Assembly (NCBI GenBank): GCA_017577365.1
Contig: PKRJ01000022.1
Span: 1 to 56,319, forward strand
DNA length: 56,319 bases
Source of the DNA: Gammaproteobacteria bacterium
GTDB taxonomy: Bacteria > Pseudomonadota > Gammaproteobacteria > Steroidobacterales > Rariloculaceae
Direction of reading: 5' to 3'
The notes below the pieces were generated by a model that ran no database searches, was not told where the DNA came from, and saw nothing but the letters and a program-made list of their open reading frames with translations. Below, one piece after another: positions 17,537 to 25,824 of the stretch. The position numbers and the translations under genes are program-made. Each line of letters starts with the position of its first letter. The stretch's first letter is position 1.

Positions 17537-20178
17537 GCCGGCGCTCCTCCTTCGCCGAGATCCGAGGCCGCCGCGAGCGCGAGCTGCTCGTACACCCGAG
17601 TCAACGGAGCGAAAGCTCCCGCAGCCGCGGCCGCGTCGGCAACGAAGATGCGCACGTCGCCCGCCGCATACTCCTCGACGAGCCGGTCGAGGGCGGCGCG
17701 CCACGCCTCGACGAGATCGGAGATCGGTGCGAGGCGCGCGGGACGCCCGGGAAAGGCGTCGGGCGTCCACACGCCCGCATAACCGACGCGGTCCGCGCGC
17801 AGCACGACGAGCACGACCGCGCCCGGCGGCTCCGCGAGGCTCGTCGCGTACAGCGGAAGCTGCACGTCGCGCGGGCGGTCCCCGAGCCAATCGCCCGGCC
17901 GTGCGCCGAGACTCGACTTGTAGTCCAGGATCGCGATGGTCCCGTCCTCGAGCACATCGATGCGATCGATGCGGAGCTCGAGCCGCTTGCCGCGGATCTC
18001 GAGGGACGTCTCGCGCTCGAGCGCGTCGACTCGAAACGGCGCCCGCGCGCGCTCGCACGCGACGAGTCGGGTGAGCAGCTTCGCGATGCGCTCGGCTTCG
18101 AGATCGGCGAGCACCGTCAACGCGCCCGCGGTGGGACCCAAGACATCGTCCACGGCGCGACGCGCCGCCCGTCGGATCGCTGCGTCGATCGCCGCGGCGC
18201 CCGCCGCCGCGAGCGCCGCGTGGCTATCGTGCTCGCCGAAGAAGCGCTCGAGCGCGCCGTGCAGGGCCCTGCCCTGCAGGCCGGGAGGCAAGCCGCGCGG
18301 GGGCGACGCCAGCGGCCGCGCACCGAGCCGGTATTCGCAGAAGGCCCGAATCGGACAGACCGCGTGCGCAGAGAGCGCCGCGGCGCCGCCCGCGAGCCGC
18401 CGGCCCGCCATCGCCGGGGGGGAATCTTCGATCCGCTCGATCCCGGCTCCCGCTCCCGCCCGGTCGACGCATCGCGCGCCGCTTCCGATGGCTTTGCGCG
18501 GCACCCCCGCCGCGCGCTCGAAACCGGCGATCAACGGGCTCGGTGTCGTCGTCTCGTCGCGTATGCGCGCCGGCCAGCTGAAGACGACGATCGGCGTGCG
18601 TGCGAGCACGCGTGCGACGAGCTCGCGCGAGCGGCGCAGCGCGTCCTCGGGCGAGCTCCAGGGTATGCCCCGCTCCCTTTGCACACGAAGCGGCAGGAAC
18701 GGATTCACGCGCACCGGCGCTGGCAACCTCGTGTCGACCGAGCCCGTCACCCAGACACCGGCGTAGCCCGGTCCGACGTCGTGAAGTTCGGCGAGCACGT
18801 GAATCCCGCTGATCGGCAGAGGCCCAAGCGCGCGATCGTCGAGACTACGCTCGAGCTCGGCCAACGCGCGAGCGACGCCGATCTCGCCGACGATCGGCGA
18901 CAGCGTCGCAAGCTCGAGCAGCGCGCGCTCGAGCCGCTCGAGCTCGGCCGCGGCGCTCGTGCCCGGCGGAGGCTGTCCGAGGCCGCCGAGCGCATCGAGC
19001 GCGCGCGCCCAAAGCGCGGCCCACCGCGAAGGCAGGCGAGCCGCCTCGAGCGGCTCGAGCGTCCGCAACGCCGCGTCGAGCCGCGCCGCGGCCGCGGGCG
19101 TTGCGGCACGCATTCGATCGCGCAGGCCCGCATGCCGGTAGGCGACGAGAAACGGCAACTGAGCGGCCGGAGTCTCCCGCCACTGCGCGTCGAACGACGC
19201 GGCTTGCGCTCGCTCCTCGGGCGTCCGATGCCAGAACGGGCTACGCAGCCAGCGGCTGAGCTCGGCGAAACCGGCTTCGGGCGACAACAGCTCGAGCGCG
19301 TTCAGCGCCGCGCCGACCAGCGGTCCTGCGTCGGCCCGGCCGCGAGGCACCGCCAGATACGGCGCGGGCGCGCCGGCCGTCCCGCCGAGACGACTCTCGA
19401 GCGCCCTGACGGCTTCCGCGCCCCGCTCCTTGAGATCGGGAAGCACGATCGCGAAGCGAGCGTCCGGCCGCTTGCGCAATGCATCGACCGCCCAGTCCGC
19501 GGCGGCCTCGAGCTCCTCGATCGGATCGGCGCAGCGTACGACCAGCGCGCGGCCGCGCTCGGGTCGAAGCGCGTACGCACGAACGCGACTTCCGGCCGAG
19601 CGCAGCGCGTCGAGCACGGCGCGCTCGGACGGCGCCGGCTCGAAGTCGACGAGGTCGACGGACACGGACGGCTCGGCCGACGAGCGAATGCGGTCGCTTC
19701 GCGCAGCGAGGCGAACGTCGAGTGACGCGAGGTCGATCCATCCTGCGTCGGCGAGCCGCTCGCGGTAATCGCGCGTCCAGCGCACGAAAGCTTCGAAGTC
19801 CGGGAAACGCAGCGGTTCGGAGATCTCGTCGAGGTCGATACGGTATGCCGCGACGCGTCTCCAGGCGTCCTCCGCGGCCCGCGCGAGGCTCGTCGTGGCG
19901 AGCAGCTTGTCGGCCTCGGGCGAGTCGGCGATCACGCGCTGCCAGAGCGCGCGACTCTGCCGCGCCGTGAGCAGCGCCGGCTCCGCGGCGTCACGGCACG
20001 CCGCCCAAAGCCGCTCTACGAACGCCGAGTACGGCAGGACTTCGGGCGCGACCGCGACGCCGCGCCGGGCGAGGTCACGTCCGCAGAGGAAGAGCTCCCA
20101 CTGTGCCGCGGCGACGCGACCGCCGCCGACGACCGCCGTCGCCCTTTCGCGTGCTCGCTCGGCGAAGAGGCTCGGCAA
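17533..20178 (-). CDS. AddB-like DNA repair protein with PD-(D/E)XK nuclease domain
   Basis: An 881-residue partner of the preceding helicase/nuclease. The N-terminal half is helicase-like in fold but has no clear Walker A. The C-terminal half has the RecB-type nuclease core RIDRIDVLEDGT then ILDYKSS, preceded by a CPIRAFCEYRLGA cysteine segment. Length and layout match the AddB-related 'probable DNA repair protein' family of about 900 residues in gammaproteobacteria. It probably pairs with the AddA-like product to resect DNA ends. The start is TTG 20178, two bases after the aminotransferase gene's span, without a good ribosome site, so the start is uncertain. It ends in a GTGA overlap. Confidence 0.83.
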   Translation of the reverse strand: MPSLFAERARERATAVVGGGRVAAAQWELFLCGRDLARRGVAVAPEVLPYSAFVERLWAACRDAAEPALLTARQSRALWQRVIADSPEADKLLATTSLARAAEDAWRRVAAYRIDLDEISEPLRFPDFEAFVRWTRDYRERLADAGWIDLASLDVRLAARSDRIRSSAEPSVSVDLVDFEPAPSERAVLDALRSAGSRVRAYALRPERGRALVVRCADPIEELEAAADWAVDALRKRPDARFAIVLPDLKERGAEAVRALESRLGGTAGAPAPYLAVPRGRADAGPLVGAALNALELLSPEAGFAELSRWLRSPFWHRTPEERAQAASFDAQWRETPAAQLPFLVAYRHAGLRDRMRAATPAAAARLDAALRTLEPLEAARLPSRWAALWARALDALGGLGQPPPGTSAAAELERLERALLELATLSPIVGEIGVARALAELERSLDDRALGPLPISGIHVLAELHDVGPGYAGVWVTGSVDTRLPAPVRVNPFLPLRVQRERGIPWSSPEDALRRSRELVARVLARTPIVVFSWPARIRDETTTPSPLIAGFERAAGVPRKAIGSGARCVDRAGAGAGIERIEDSPPAMAGRRLAGGAAALSAHAVCPIRAFCEYRLGARPLASPPRGLPPGLQGRALHGALERFFGEHDSHAALAAAGAAAIDAAIRRAARRAVDDVLGPTAGALTVLADLEAERIAKLLTRLVACERARAPFRVDALERETSLEIRGKRLELRIDRIDVLEDGTIAILDYKSSLGARPGDWLGDRPRDVQLPLYATSLAEPPGAVVLVVLRADRVGYAGVWTPDAFPGRPARLAPISDLVEAWRAALDRLVEEYAAGDVRIFVADAAAAAGAFAPLTRVYEQLALAAASDLGEGGAPA

Positions 20179-20181
20179 TCG

Positions 20182-21426
20182 TCAGACGGACGCGAGCTTC
20201 GACGACTGCTGCGCGAGCTGCGTCAGCACGTCTTCGATGCGGCGGAAGACTTCGGTCAGCACGTCCTCGTCCGGGAGGGTCGTGACCCTGAAGTGGTCCC
20301 GGTACGGCGTGTTGAAGCTCGAGCCGGGCGCGACGAGCACGTGCTTCTGCTCGAGCAGCTCCATCGCGAACGCCTCGTCGTCGAAGTCCGGGATCAGCAT
20401 ACGATCGACGCCGATGAACGCGTACATCGATCCGCGCGGCGGCACGACGTGCAGGAAGCGGCTGCGCGCGACCGCGTCGATCACGGCCTGACGCGACTGA
20501 TACAGCCGCCCTCCCGGCGAGCAGAGCGGCACGATGCTCTGGAAGCCGCCGAGCGCCGTTTGCACGGCCCATTGCCCGGGCACGTTGCTGCACAGCCTGA
20601 GCGCCGCGAGCAGGTCCATGCCCCGCAAGAACGGCTCCGCCCGCTCGAGCGCGCCGCTGAACGCGACCCAGCCGACGCGGTAGCCGCACGCGCGATAGAC
20701 CTTCGACAGCCCGCTGAACGTCGCGCAGAGCGTGTCTCGGCACAGCGTCGCCATCGGAATGAACTCCGCGTCGTCGTAGACCATTCGGTCGTAGATCTCG
20801 TCGGCGAGCATCACGAGGCCGTGTTTCTCCGCGATGCGCGCGAGGCCCCGCAGGCATTCGCGGCTGTACACCGCGCCCGTCGGATTGTTCGGGTTGATCA
20901 CGACGATCGCGCGCGTGCGCGGCGTCACGAGCTTCTCGATCGCGTCGACGTCCGGATTGAAGCCTTGGTCCTCGGGACACGGATAGTAGACCGCGCGGCC
21001 GCCGTTCAGCGTCGTCGCCGCCGTCCACAGCGGGTAGTCCGGGCTCGGAATCAGCACCTCGTCGCCCGTTTCGAGCAACGCTCGGAGCGTCAGGTCGATC
21101 AGCTCGCTGACGCCGTTGCCGATGAAGACGTGGTCTGCGGTCGTGTCGAAGACGCCCCGCTCCTGCTGCTGCATCACGACGGCTTCGCGCGCGGGAAAGA
21201 TGCCCTTCTGATTGCAGTAGCCCTCGGCGGCGTGGAGGTTCTCGATCATCGCGAGGCGCATCGTCTCCGGCGTCCGGAAGCCGAAGAGTCCCGGATTGCC
21301 GATATTCAGCGAGATCACCTCGTAGCCTTGACGTTCGAGCTCCTGGGCACGGCGAGCCAGCTTCCCCCGGATCTCGTAACGAACGCCTTTGAGATGGGAA
21401 CTGGGTTCGAGCGTACGGATCGGCAC
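20182..21426 (-). CDS. alaA: Alanine-type PLP aminotransferase (AlaA-like)
   Basis: A 414-residue fold-type I aminotransferase. The PLP lysine is K242 in FSGLSKVYRACGYRVGW, the cofactor asparagine is in NPNNPTG, and YNQ-type EGYCNQKGIFPAREAV marks the AlaA/AlaC group that converts pyruvate and glutamate to alanine. GTG 21426 (VPIRTLEPSSHLKGVRYEIRG) is chosen because ggaag lies upstream and it matches the usual N-terminus; the open frame continues 78 codons further without family similarity. It may share a transcript with the downstream repair genes, only 3 bases away. A different amino-acid specificity cannot be excluded. Confidence 0.85.
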   Translation of the reverse strand: MPIRTLEPSSHLKGVRYEIRGKLARRAQELERQGYEVISLNIGNPGLFGFRTPETMRLAMIENLHAAEGYCNQKGIFPAREAVVMQQQERGVFDTTADHVFIGNGVSELIDLTLRALLETGDEVLIPSPDYPLWTAATTLNGGRAVYYPCPEDQGFNPDVDAIEKLVTPRTRAIVVINPNNPTGAVYSRECLRGLARIAEKHGLVMLADEIYDRMVYDDAEFIPMATLCRDTLCATFSGLSKVYRACGYRVGWVAFSGALERAEPFLRGMDLLAALRLCSNVPGQWAVQTALGGFQSIVPLCSPGGRLYQSRQAVIDAVARSRFLHVVPPRGSMYAFIGVDRMLIPDFDDEAFAMELLEQKHVLVAPGSSFNTPYRDHFRVTTLPDEDVLTEVFRRIEDVLTQLAQQSSKLASV

Positions 21427-21562
21427 GGTCGTTCTTCCGGTTGGAAAAGACGCGTATTCTGCCTCGAAAGCACGACGGCAGAAAGCGGCCGCGTCTCGAG
21501 ATCGTCCAGCGAAGTCCGTCGCCGGGAGGAACGCTGGAATCCTTTGTGCCAAGGAGGTCTCG

Positions 21563-21727
21563 ATGCCGGCCGACCCTCGAAAGCTTCTCGACTGCGTAAC
21601 GAGCCTCGAAGGGTTGGAGCTCGTGAATCGGCTCGTGGACGTGCTCGGCGCAGCCGTCAAAGCCTCACGGGCCGCGGTCGGCGCGGGCCTCTTGCCGAGC
21701 GATCTGCAGATCGGCGGGGCAGAATGA
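21563..21727 (+). CDS. Small protein of 54 residues, unknown function
   Basis: A short reading frame preceded by a perfect AAGGAGGT ribosome site (21551-21558) four bases before its ATG. The product is MPADPRKLLDCVTSLEG-type sequence, predicted helical, with one cysteine, no signal peptide and no membrane segment, ending QIGGAE. It is divergent from the alaA-like gene (136 bases between starts) and convergent with the peroxiredoxin gene. I do not recognise the family. The strength of the ribosome site is the main evidence; the frame is open further upstream but without start support. Confidence 0.6.
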   Translation: MPADPRKLLDCVTSLEGLELVNRLVDVLGAAVKASRAAVGAGLLPSDLQIGGAE

Positions 21728-21759
21728 CGCGGCGCCCCTCCCCGCCGTCCGAAAAGAGA

Positions 21760-22242
21760 TCAGAGCTGCTGAAGGATCGTCTCGGCGGAGCTCACGCCGA
21801 ACGCCCCGGGCGGCTCGACGTTGAGCTGCTTCACGATCCCGTCCTCGATGACCATCGAGAAGCGCTGGCTGCGCTGCCCCATGCCGAACTTGCTCGCGTC
21901 CATCTCGAGGCCGAGCGCACGGGCGTACTCGCAGTTGCCGTCCGCGAGCATCAGCACCTTGCCGTCGGCGGACGCGCTCTTGCCCCACGCCGACATGACG
22001 AAAGCGTCGTTTACCGCCATGCACGCGATCGTATCGACGCCCTTCGCCTTGATCGCGTCGGCATGCTCGACGAACCCGGGCAGATGCTTCGCCGAGCAGG
22101 TCGGCGTGAAGGCCCCGGGCACCGCGAACAGCACGACTTTCTTGCCGGAGAAGAGCTGCTCCGTCGTGATCGTCTCGGGCCCGTTTTCACCGATGACCGT
22201 GAACTTGCCCTCGGGCATTCGATCTCCGACTTTGATGGCCAT
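21760..22242 (-). CDS. Peroxiredoxin (Prx5-like)
   Basis: A 160-residue thioredoxin-fold peroxidase. The peroxidatic cysteine is C49 in PGAFTPTCS, the Prx5-group signature, and the QRSQRFSMVIEDG segment follows. It reduces hydrogen peroxide and organic hydroperoxides using thioredoxin- or glutathione-type donors. C74 and C103 are other cysteines and could be resolving residues, but this cannot be settled from sequence alone. ATG 22242 has ggagg seven bases upstream. It lies downstream of the TonB operon, with a strong hairpin between. Confidence 0.92.
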   Translation of the reverse strand: MAIKVGDRMPEGKFTVIGENGPETITTEQLFSGKKVVLFAVPGAFTPTCSAKHLPGFVEHADAIKAKGVDTIACMAVNDAFVMSAWGKSASADGKVLMLADGNCEYARALGLEMDASKFGMGQRSQRFSMVIEDGIVKQLNVEPPGAFGVSSAETILQQL

Positions 22243-22263
22243 TCTCGCTCCTCCAAGACCGAA

Positions 22264-22284
22264 GCGGCGGCCGTCGGCCGCCGC
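22264..22284. repeat. Intergenic GC palindrome, core GGCGGC-N5-GCCGCC
   Basis: Ten-base arms (GCGGCGGCCG and CGGCCGCCGC) meet around a single T. The element sits between the TPR gene stop and the peroxiredoxin start. On the minus strand it could fold after the TonB operon and act as a terminator or 3' stabiliser. There is no clear T-run. It shares its core with the elements at 25786 and 29715. Confidence 0.5.
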
Positions 22285-22319
22285 GTCGTGTGTCGTTTGT
22301 CTTCGCAGTTGCGCCGTGC

Positions 22320-23663
22320 TCAGCCGCGGGCACGCGCCCGCGCCGCCTCGAGCTGGCGCTCGCGATCCTGCTCCGACTGGACGTAATCGATCCACTGCCG
22401 GGCAGCCTGTCGCGCGCGGTCGTCCCGCGCATCCCTTGCGGCCGCCTGGAACGCCGTCAGCGCCGCGTCGTATTGCTTCTGCTCCGCGAGACAGTTACCG
22501 AGCAACATGTTCGCCTGATCCGCGCGGCTGAGGCCGCCCATTCGCAACCCCTCACGTGCGGCATTCGCGCACTCCTCCCACCGACCGAGCTGCGCATACG
22601 ATTGCGCGAGCATGATGCTGAGCTCGCCGTCGTCGGACATCTGCGCGGCGCGGGTGAGCGCGGGAATCGCCTTGTCATGGTTCTGCGCGAGCTGCCAGGC
22701 TTGCGACAAAAGGCGCCAATTCTGCAGGTTGCCCTCGATCGTGCCGTCCTGGAGGCCCTTCTCGAGCAACGCCGCCGCCTTGTATGGCACCTCGCTCTGC
22801 AAATAAAGCTGCGCCAGCGTGACCAGCTCCTGGCTACGCGTCAGCCAGTTCGCCTCGTAAGCCGCCTCGAAGAGCGCGAGCATCCGATCTTCCTGGCCTT
22901 CCTGCCCGTAGATACCGGCGAGCTGGGTGATGTACTCCTTCTTCGGCCAGTTGTTCGCGAGGATCGTCAGCGTCTCGATGACCTTCGGATAATCCTCGAG
23001 CTCGAAATAGAACACGTTCAGGAGCTGATACCAGCTCTCCTCGATCGGCCGGTTCTGCTCCCGAGCGATCTCCATGGCCCGTTGAATCGCGGGGATGCCC
23101 TCCCGGAACTGGCCGAGCTGATAGTGGATCTGGGCCTTGAGGACGTACGGCGTCGTTCCCGGATTCTCCGCTCCCTTGAACCACTCCTCGAGCATTCTCA
23201 GGCCGTCCTGGTAGCGCTCCTGCTGCACGTAGAGCTGCGCGAGCGCGAGCTTCGCGTCCTGCTCGAGGCTGATCGGCAGATCCGGCTGCTGGAGAACCCT
23301 TTCGTAAGCGGAGATCGCTTCGTTGTACTTGTCCTGGTTGACGTAAATGTACGCGTAGAAGTAATGCATCTGCGCGGTCTCGTAGCTGTTCAGGTCGCGG
23401 ATGCGACCGAGCTGCTGCAGCTCCTCCTGCGCGCAGTTGTAGTCATCCTTCTCGACGCACTCTTGGGCTTTGGCGAGGCGCTGATAAACCATCTCGCGCA
23501 TCGCCGGCGTCTTCCGCGTCTCTTGCTGCCCCTGACTTCCCTCGGAGTCCTGCGCCAGGACGTCAGCGGAGCCGACGAGCAGAACGCCCGCCATCGCGAG
23601 CTGAGCGGAAAACAGCGAAACCCAAAGCTTTCGCACCACTCTCGAACCCCTCTCCATTGTCAT
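22320..23663 (-). CDS. TPR-repeat protein of the TonB system operon
   Basis: A 447-residue protein with an N-terminal signal-like segment (KLWVSLFSAQLAMAGVLLVG, then AQD) and about ten tetratricopeptide-like helical repeats from residue 50 to the end, for example YNEAISAYERVL and YDAALTAFQAAA. It is probably periplasmic or outer-membrane-facing. In marine gammaproteobacteria, TPR proteins of this kind close DUF3450-ExbB-ExbD-TonB operons and are thought to assist TonB-dependent uptake. ATG 23663 lies 5 bases after the tonB stop; ATG 23657 is an alternative. Confidence 0.82.
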   Translation of the reverse strand: MTMERGSRVVRKLWVSLFSAQLAMAGVLLVGSADVLAQDSEGSQGQQETRKTPAMREMVYQRLAKAQECVEKDDYNCAQEELQQLGRIRDLNSYETAQMHYFYAYIYVNQDKYNEAISAYERVLQQPDLPISLEQDAKLALAQLYVQQERYQDGLRMLEEWFKGAENPGTTPYVLKAQIHYQLGQFREGIPAIQRAMEIAREQNRPIEESWYQLLNVFYFELEDYPKVIETLTILANNWPKKEYITQLAGIYGQEGQEDRMLALFEAAYEANWLTRSQELVTLAQLYLQSEVPYKAAALLEKGLQDGTIEGNLQNWRLLSQAWQLAQNHDKAIPALTRAAQMSDDGELSIMLAQSYAQLGRWEECANAAREGLRMGGLSRADQANMLLGNCLAEQKQYDAALTAFQAAARDARDDRARQAARQWIDYVQSEQDRERQLEAARARARG

Positions 23664-23668
23664 GCCGC

Positions 23669-24271
23669 TCAGCGCTCGAGCACGAACGTGATCTTGTTGC
23701 GTACGCCCGGCACCTCGACCGGCTCACCGTTGATGACCCGCGGCTTGTACTTGAATTTCGCGGCCGCATCCATCGCCGGCTTGTCGAAGATCGGGTTCGT
23801 CGACTCGACGACGCGAATGTCTTTCGTCGTGCCCGTTCGCGTGACCGTGAACTCCACGATCACGTATCCCTCGAGACCGCGCTGCGCCGCACGCTGCGGA
23901 TAAACCGGTTGGACTTTGACGATCGGAAGATACTCGCCATCGCTCACGCCGACGCCGAGCCCGCCGACCTGCACGCCGGACGAGCTGAACTGCGGCGCCG
24001 AGACCGAGACCGCGAGACCCGCATCGAAGTTCGTGTTCATGCTCGTGTTCGGCAGGTCCGGCTGACGCTCCGGCTCGGGCGGTTTCTCGGGCTTCTGCTG
24101 CTTCCGCTCGACGACCTCCTCGCGCTCGACGCGCACCATGTCCACGAGGCGGACTGCCCGTTTCTCGTCGAGGCGCCCTTGCCCGCTTGCGATCAGCAGC
24201 TGCATCACGAACAGCAGGCCGAACGTGACGGCCACGCCCACGCCCACCGCCAAGCCATACCGAGCAATCAT
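23669..24271 (-). CDS. tonB: TonB-family energy transducer
   Basis: A 200-residue protein with an N-terminal membrane anchor (about 6-27), a charged proline-containing linker (KPEKPPEPERQPD), and a C-terminal TonB domain (about 118-200) with VQPVYPQRAAQRGLEGYVIVEFTV. It should carry energy from the ExbB/ExbD motor to outer-membrane receptors such as the one at 54.9 kb. The linker is short compared with E. coli TonB. It is part of the seven-gene minus-strand operon, with 105 bases separating it from exbD. Confidence 0.9.
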   Translation of the reverse strand: MIARYGLAVGVGVAVTFGLLFVMQLLIASGQGRLDEKRAVRLVDMVRVEREEVVERKQQKPEKPPEPERQPDLPNTSMNTNFDAGLAVSVSAPQFSSSGVQVGGLGVGVSDGEYLPIVKVQPVYPQRAAQRGLEGYVIVEFTVTRTGTTKDIRVVESTNPIFDKPAMDAAAKFKYKPRVINGEPVEVPGVRNKITFVLER

Positions 24272-24376
24272 CTTCTACCCCCTCGCGCTCGCGCGTGTAG
24301 TGCCATTGTGTAACCGGCGGTTTCGGGCCTGTCAACGCCGGCAGACTCGAGCATGCCGAACTAGGTAGGCTCCGCG

Positions 24377-24784
24377 CTATCTCGTTGCCGCCGCGGCGAT
24401 GGTGATCTCGCTCACCCCCGCCTCTTTCGCCGCGTCCATGACCTGCAGCAGCAACCGGTTCCGCGCGTCCCGATCCGCCTGCACGACGAGGCCGCCTTCC
24501 GGATTCTCCGACCGGAGCCGCTCGATCTCGGCGCGGACCGAGGGCAACTCGACCCGGCGGCCGTCGATCCAGATTTCGTTGTTCGGCGTGATCGCGACGA
24601 AGATGCTCGCCGCGTCGGGCGTAAAGGCCGTCGCGGCCTCCGGTCGGGTGACGTCGACGCCCGGCTCCTTCACGAAGACCGCGGTGACGATGAAGAAGAT
24701 CAGCATGATGAACGTGACGTCGAGCATCGGCGTCAAGTTGATCTCGGCCTCTTCCTCTTCGACGTACGCTTCGTTTTCCTGCAT
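24377..24784 (-). CDS. exbD: ExbD-family biopolymer transport protein (second copy)
   Basis: A 135-residue protein with an acidic N-terminus, then INLTPMLDVTFIMLIFFIVTA. The conserved aspartate of the proton channel lies in MLDV. A periplasmic domain follows. It is one of two adjacent ExbD paralogues with the same membrane helix but different periplasmic parts. It likely forms part of the TonB motor. The spacing to its sister gene is 27 bases. Confidence 0.92.
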   Translation of the reverse strand: MQENEAYVEEEEAEINLTPMLDVTFIMLIFFIVTAVFVKEPGVDVTRPEAATAFTPDAASIFVAITPNNEIWIDGRRVELPSVRAEIERLRSENPEGGLVVQADRDARNRLLLQVMDAAKEAGVSEITIAAAATR

Positions 24785-24811
24785 GGTTCGTCCCTCCTCG
24801 AGGCCGATCGC

Positions 24812-25225
24812 TCAGTCGAAGCCCTCGGCCAGCGAGATGTCGTAGATGCCGGCCGACCGCGCTGCGTCCATCACGCCCACCAGTGTCTTGGTCGACGAGT
24901 TCGGAGCAGCCTGAACGACGACCTTGCGTTCGGGATCCTCCGCATAGAGGCGCTGGATGTTCGGGCGCACCGCACGGATATCGACTTGCTGGTTGTCGAT
25001 CCAGATCCGATCCTGCCCGTCGATCTGCACGAGGATCGCGCCTGCTTCCTGGATGACCGTGGGCTGAGACTGATCCGGGCGGTTCGCGTCGATGCCCGTC
25101 TCACGAATGAAGCTTGCCGTGACGATGAAGAAGATCAGCATGATGAACGTGACGTCGAGCATCGGCGTCAGGTTGATCTCGTTCTCGTCCTCTGGCGTGC
25201 TGACGGCCGCGATGTGTTTACGCAT
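24812..25225 (-). CDS. exbD: ExbD-family biopolymer transport protein (first copy)
   Basis: A 137-residue ExbD paralogue with the membrane segment EINLTPMLDVTFIMLIFFIVTA and its proton-path aspartate. The periplasmic domain differs from the next gene's, so the two may form a heterodimer. ATG 25225 is 17 bases after the exbB stop. It is known that TonB operons with DUF3450 often carry two ExbD genes. Confidence 0.92.
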   Translation of the reverse strand: MRKHIAAVSTPEDENEINLTPMLDVTFIMLIFFIVTASFIRETGIDANRPDQSQPTVIQEAGAILVQIDGQDRIWIDNQQVDIRAVRPNIQRLYAEDPERKVVVQAAPNSSTKTLVGVMDAARSAGIYDISLAEGFD

Positions 25226-25242
25226 GACGACTCAACCTCGCC

Positions 25243-25770
25243 TCAGTGGTCCATCGTCATCTCGTCTTCGAGAATGGCGATGCTGCGCTTTGCTTGCCGG
25301 TTCAAAATTGTGACCAGGAATACGCCCGACAGTGCACCGACCATGCCGGCCATCGTCGGAATCGTCGCCATCGACACGCCGGCGGCCATCGACCGCGCAT
25401 TACCCGTCCCGTAGAACGCCATGACCTGGAAGACCGTGATCATGCCCGTCACGGTCCCGAGCAGACCGAGCAACGGGCACAGCGCCACGAGCGTCTGGAT
25501 CATCGGCAGCCCCCGCTCCGCCTCCATACGGGCGCGGGAGATGATCTGCGAGCGGATCTGCTTCGCGTGCCATGAGCGACGCTCCGACCGCGCTTCCCAC
25601 TCCGCGAACGCGTCCTGAAGGACCTTTTTCAGCCCCGTCCGATAGTAGATGAGCCGCTCGAGGATCATGATCCACATGATCAGGATCACGACCGCGATGA
25701 CGCGCAATACGGGACCGCCGAGCTCGACGAAATCTCGAATGGCCTCGTACGCGTCGATCAAAACCTGCAT
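25243..25770 (-). CDS. exbB: ExbB-family proton channel protein (short form)
   Basis: A 175-residue MotA/TolQ/ExbB protein with three membrane segments: about 22-42, 93-120 and 135-160. The conserved CPLLGLLGTVTGMITVFQVMA marks the channel. It is shorter than E. coli ExbB because it has no long N-terminal region. With the two ExbD proteins it should form the inner-membrane motor. It is separated from the large ExbB-like gene by a strong hairpin. Confidence 0.93.
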   Translation of the reverse strand: MQVLIDAYEAIRDFVELGGPVLRVIAVVILIMWIMILERLIYYRTGLKKVLQDAFAEWEARSERRSWHAKQIRSQIISRARMEAERGLPMIQTLVALCPLLGLLGTVTGMITVFQVMAFYGTGNARSMAAGVSMATIPTMAGMVGALSGVFLVTILNRQAKRSIAILEDEMTMDH

Positions 25771-25785
25771 TGCCTCACCTCCGCC

Positions 25786-25812
25786 AGCGCGGCGGCGCGA
25801 GGCCGCCGCGCT
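25786..25812. repeat. Intergenic hairpin between the two exbB genes, core GGCGGC-N5-GCCGCC
   Basis: Eleven-base perfect arms (AGCGCGGCGGC and GCCGCCGCGCT) surround a five-base loop, gcgag. It occupies most of the 54 bases between the large and small exbB genes. It could tune relative expression by stabilising or partly ending the upstream message. There is no T-run. It belongs with the elements at 22264 and 29715. Confidence 0.55.
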
Positions 25813-25824
25813 GTGGTCGCTTCA

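Noticed and set aside
20293..22386. A 697-codon plus-strand frame crossing the aminotransferase and peroxiredoxin
   Set aside because: Shadow of minus-strand genes; the real plus-strand gene in this area is the 54-residue one with the strong ribosome site.
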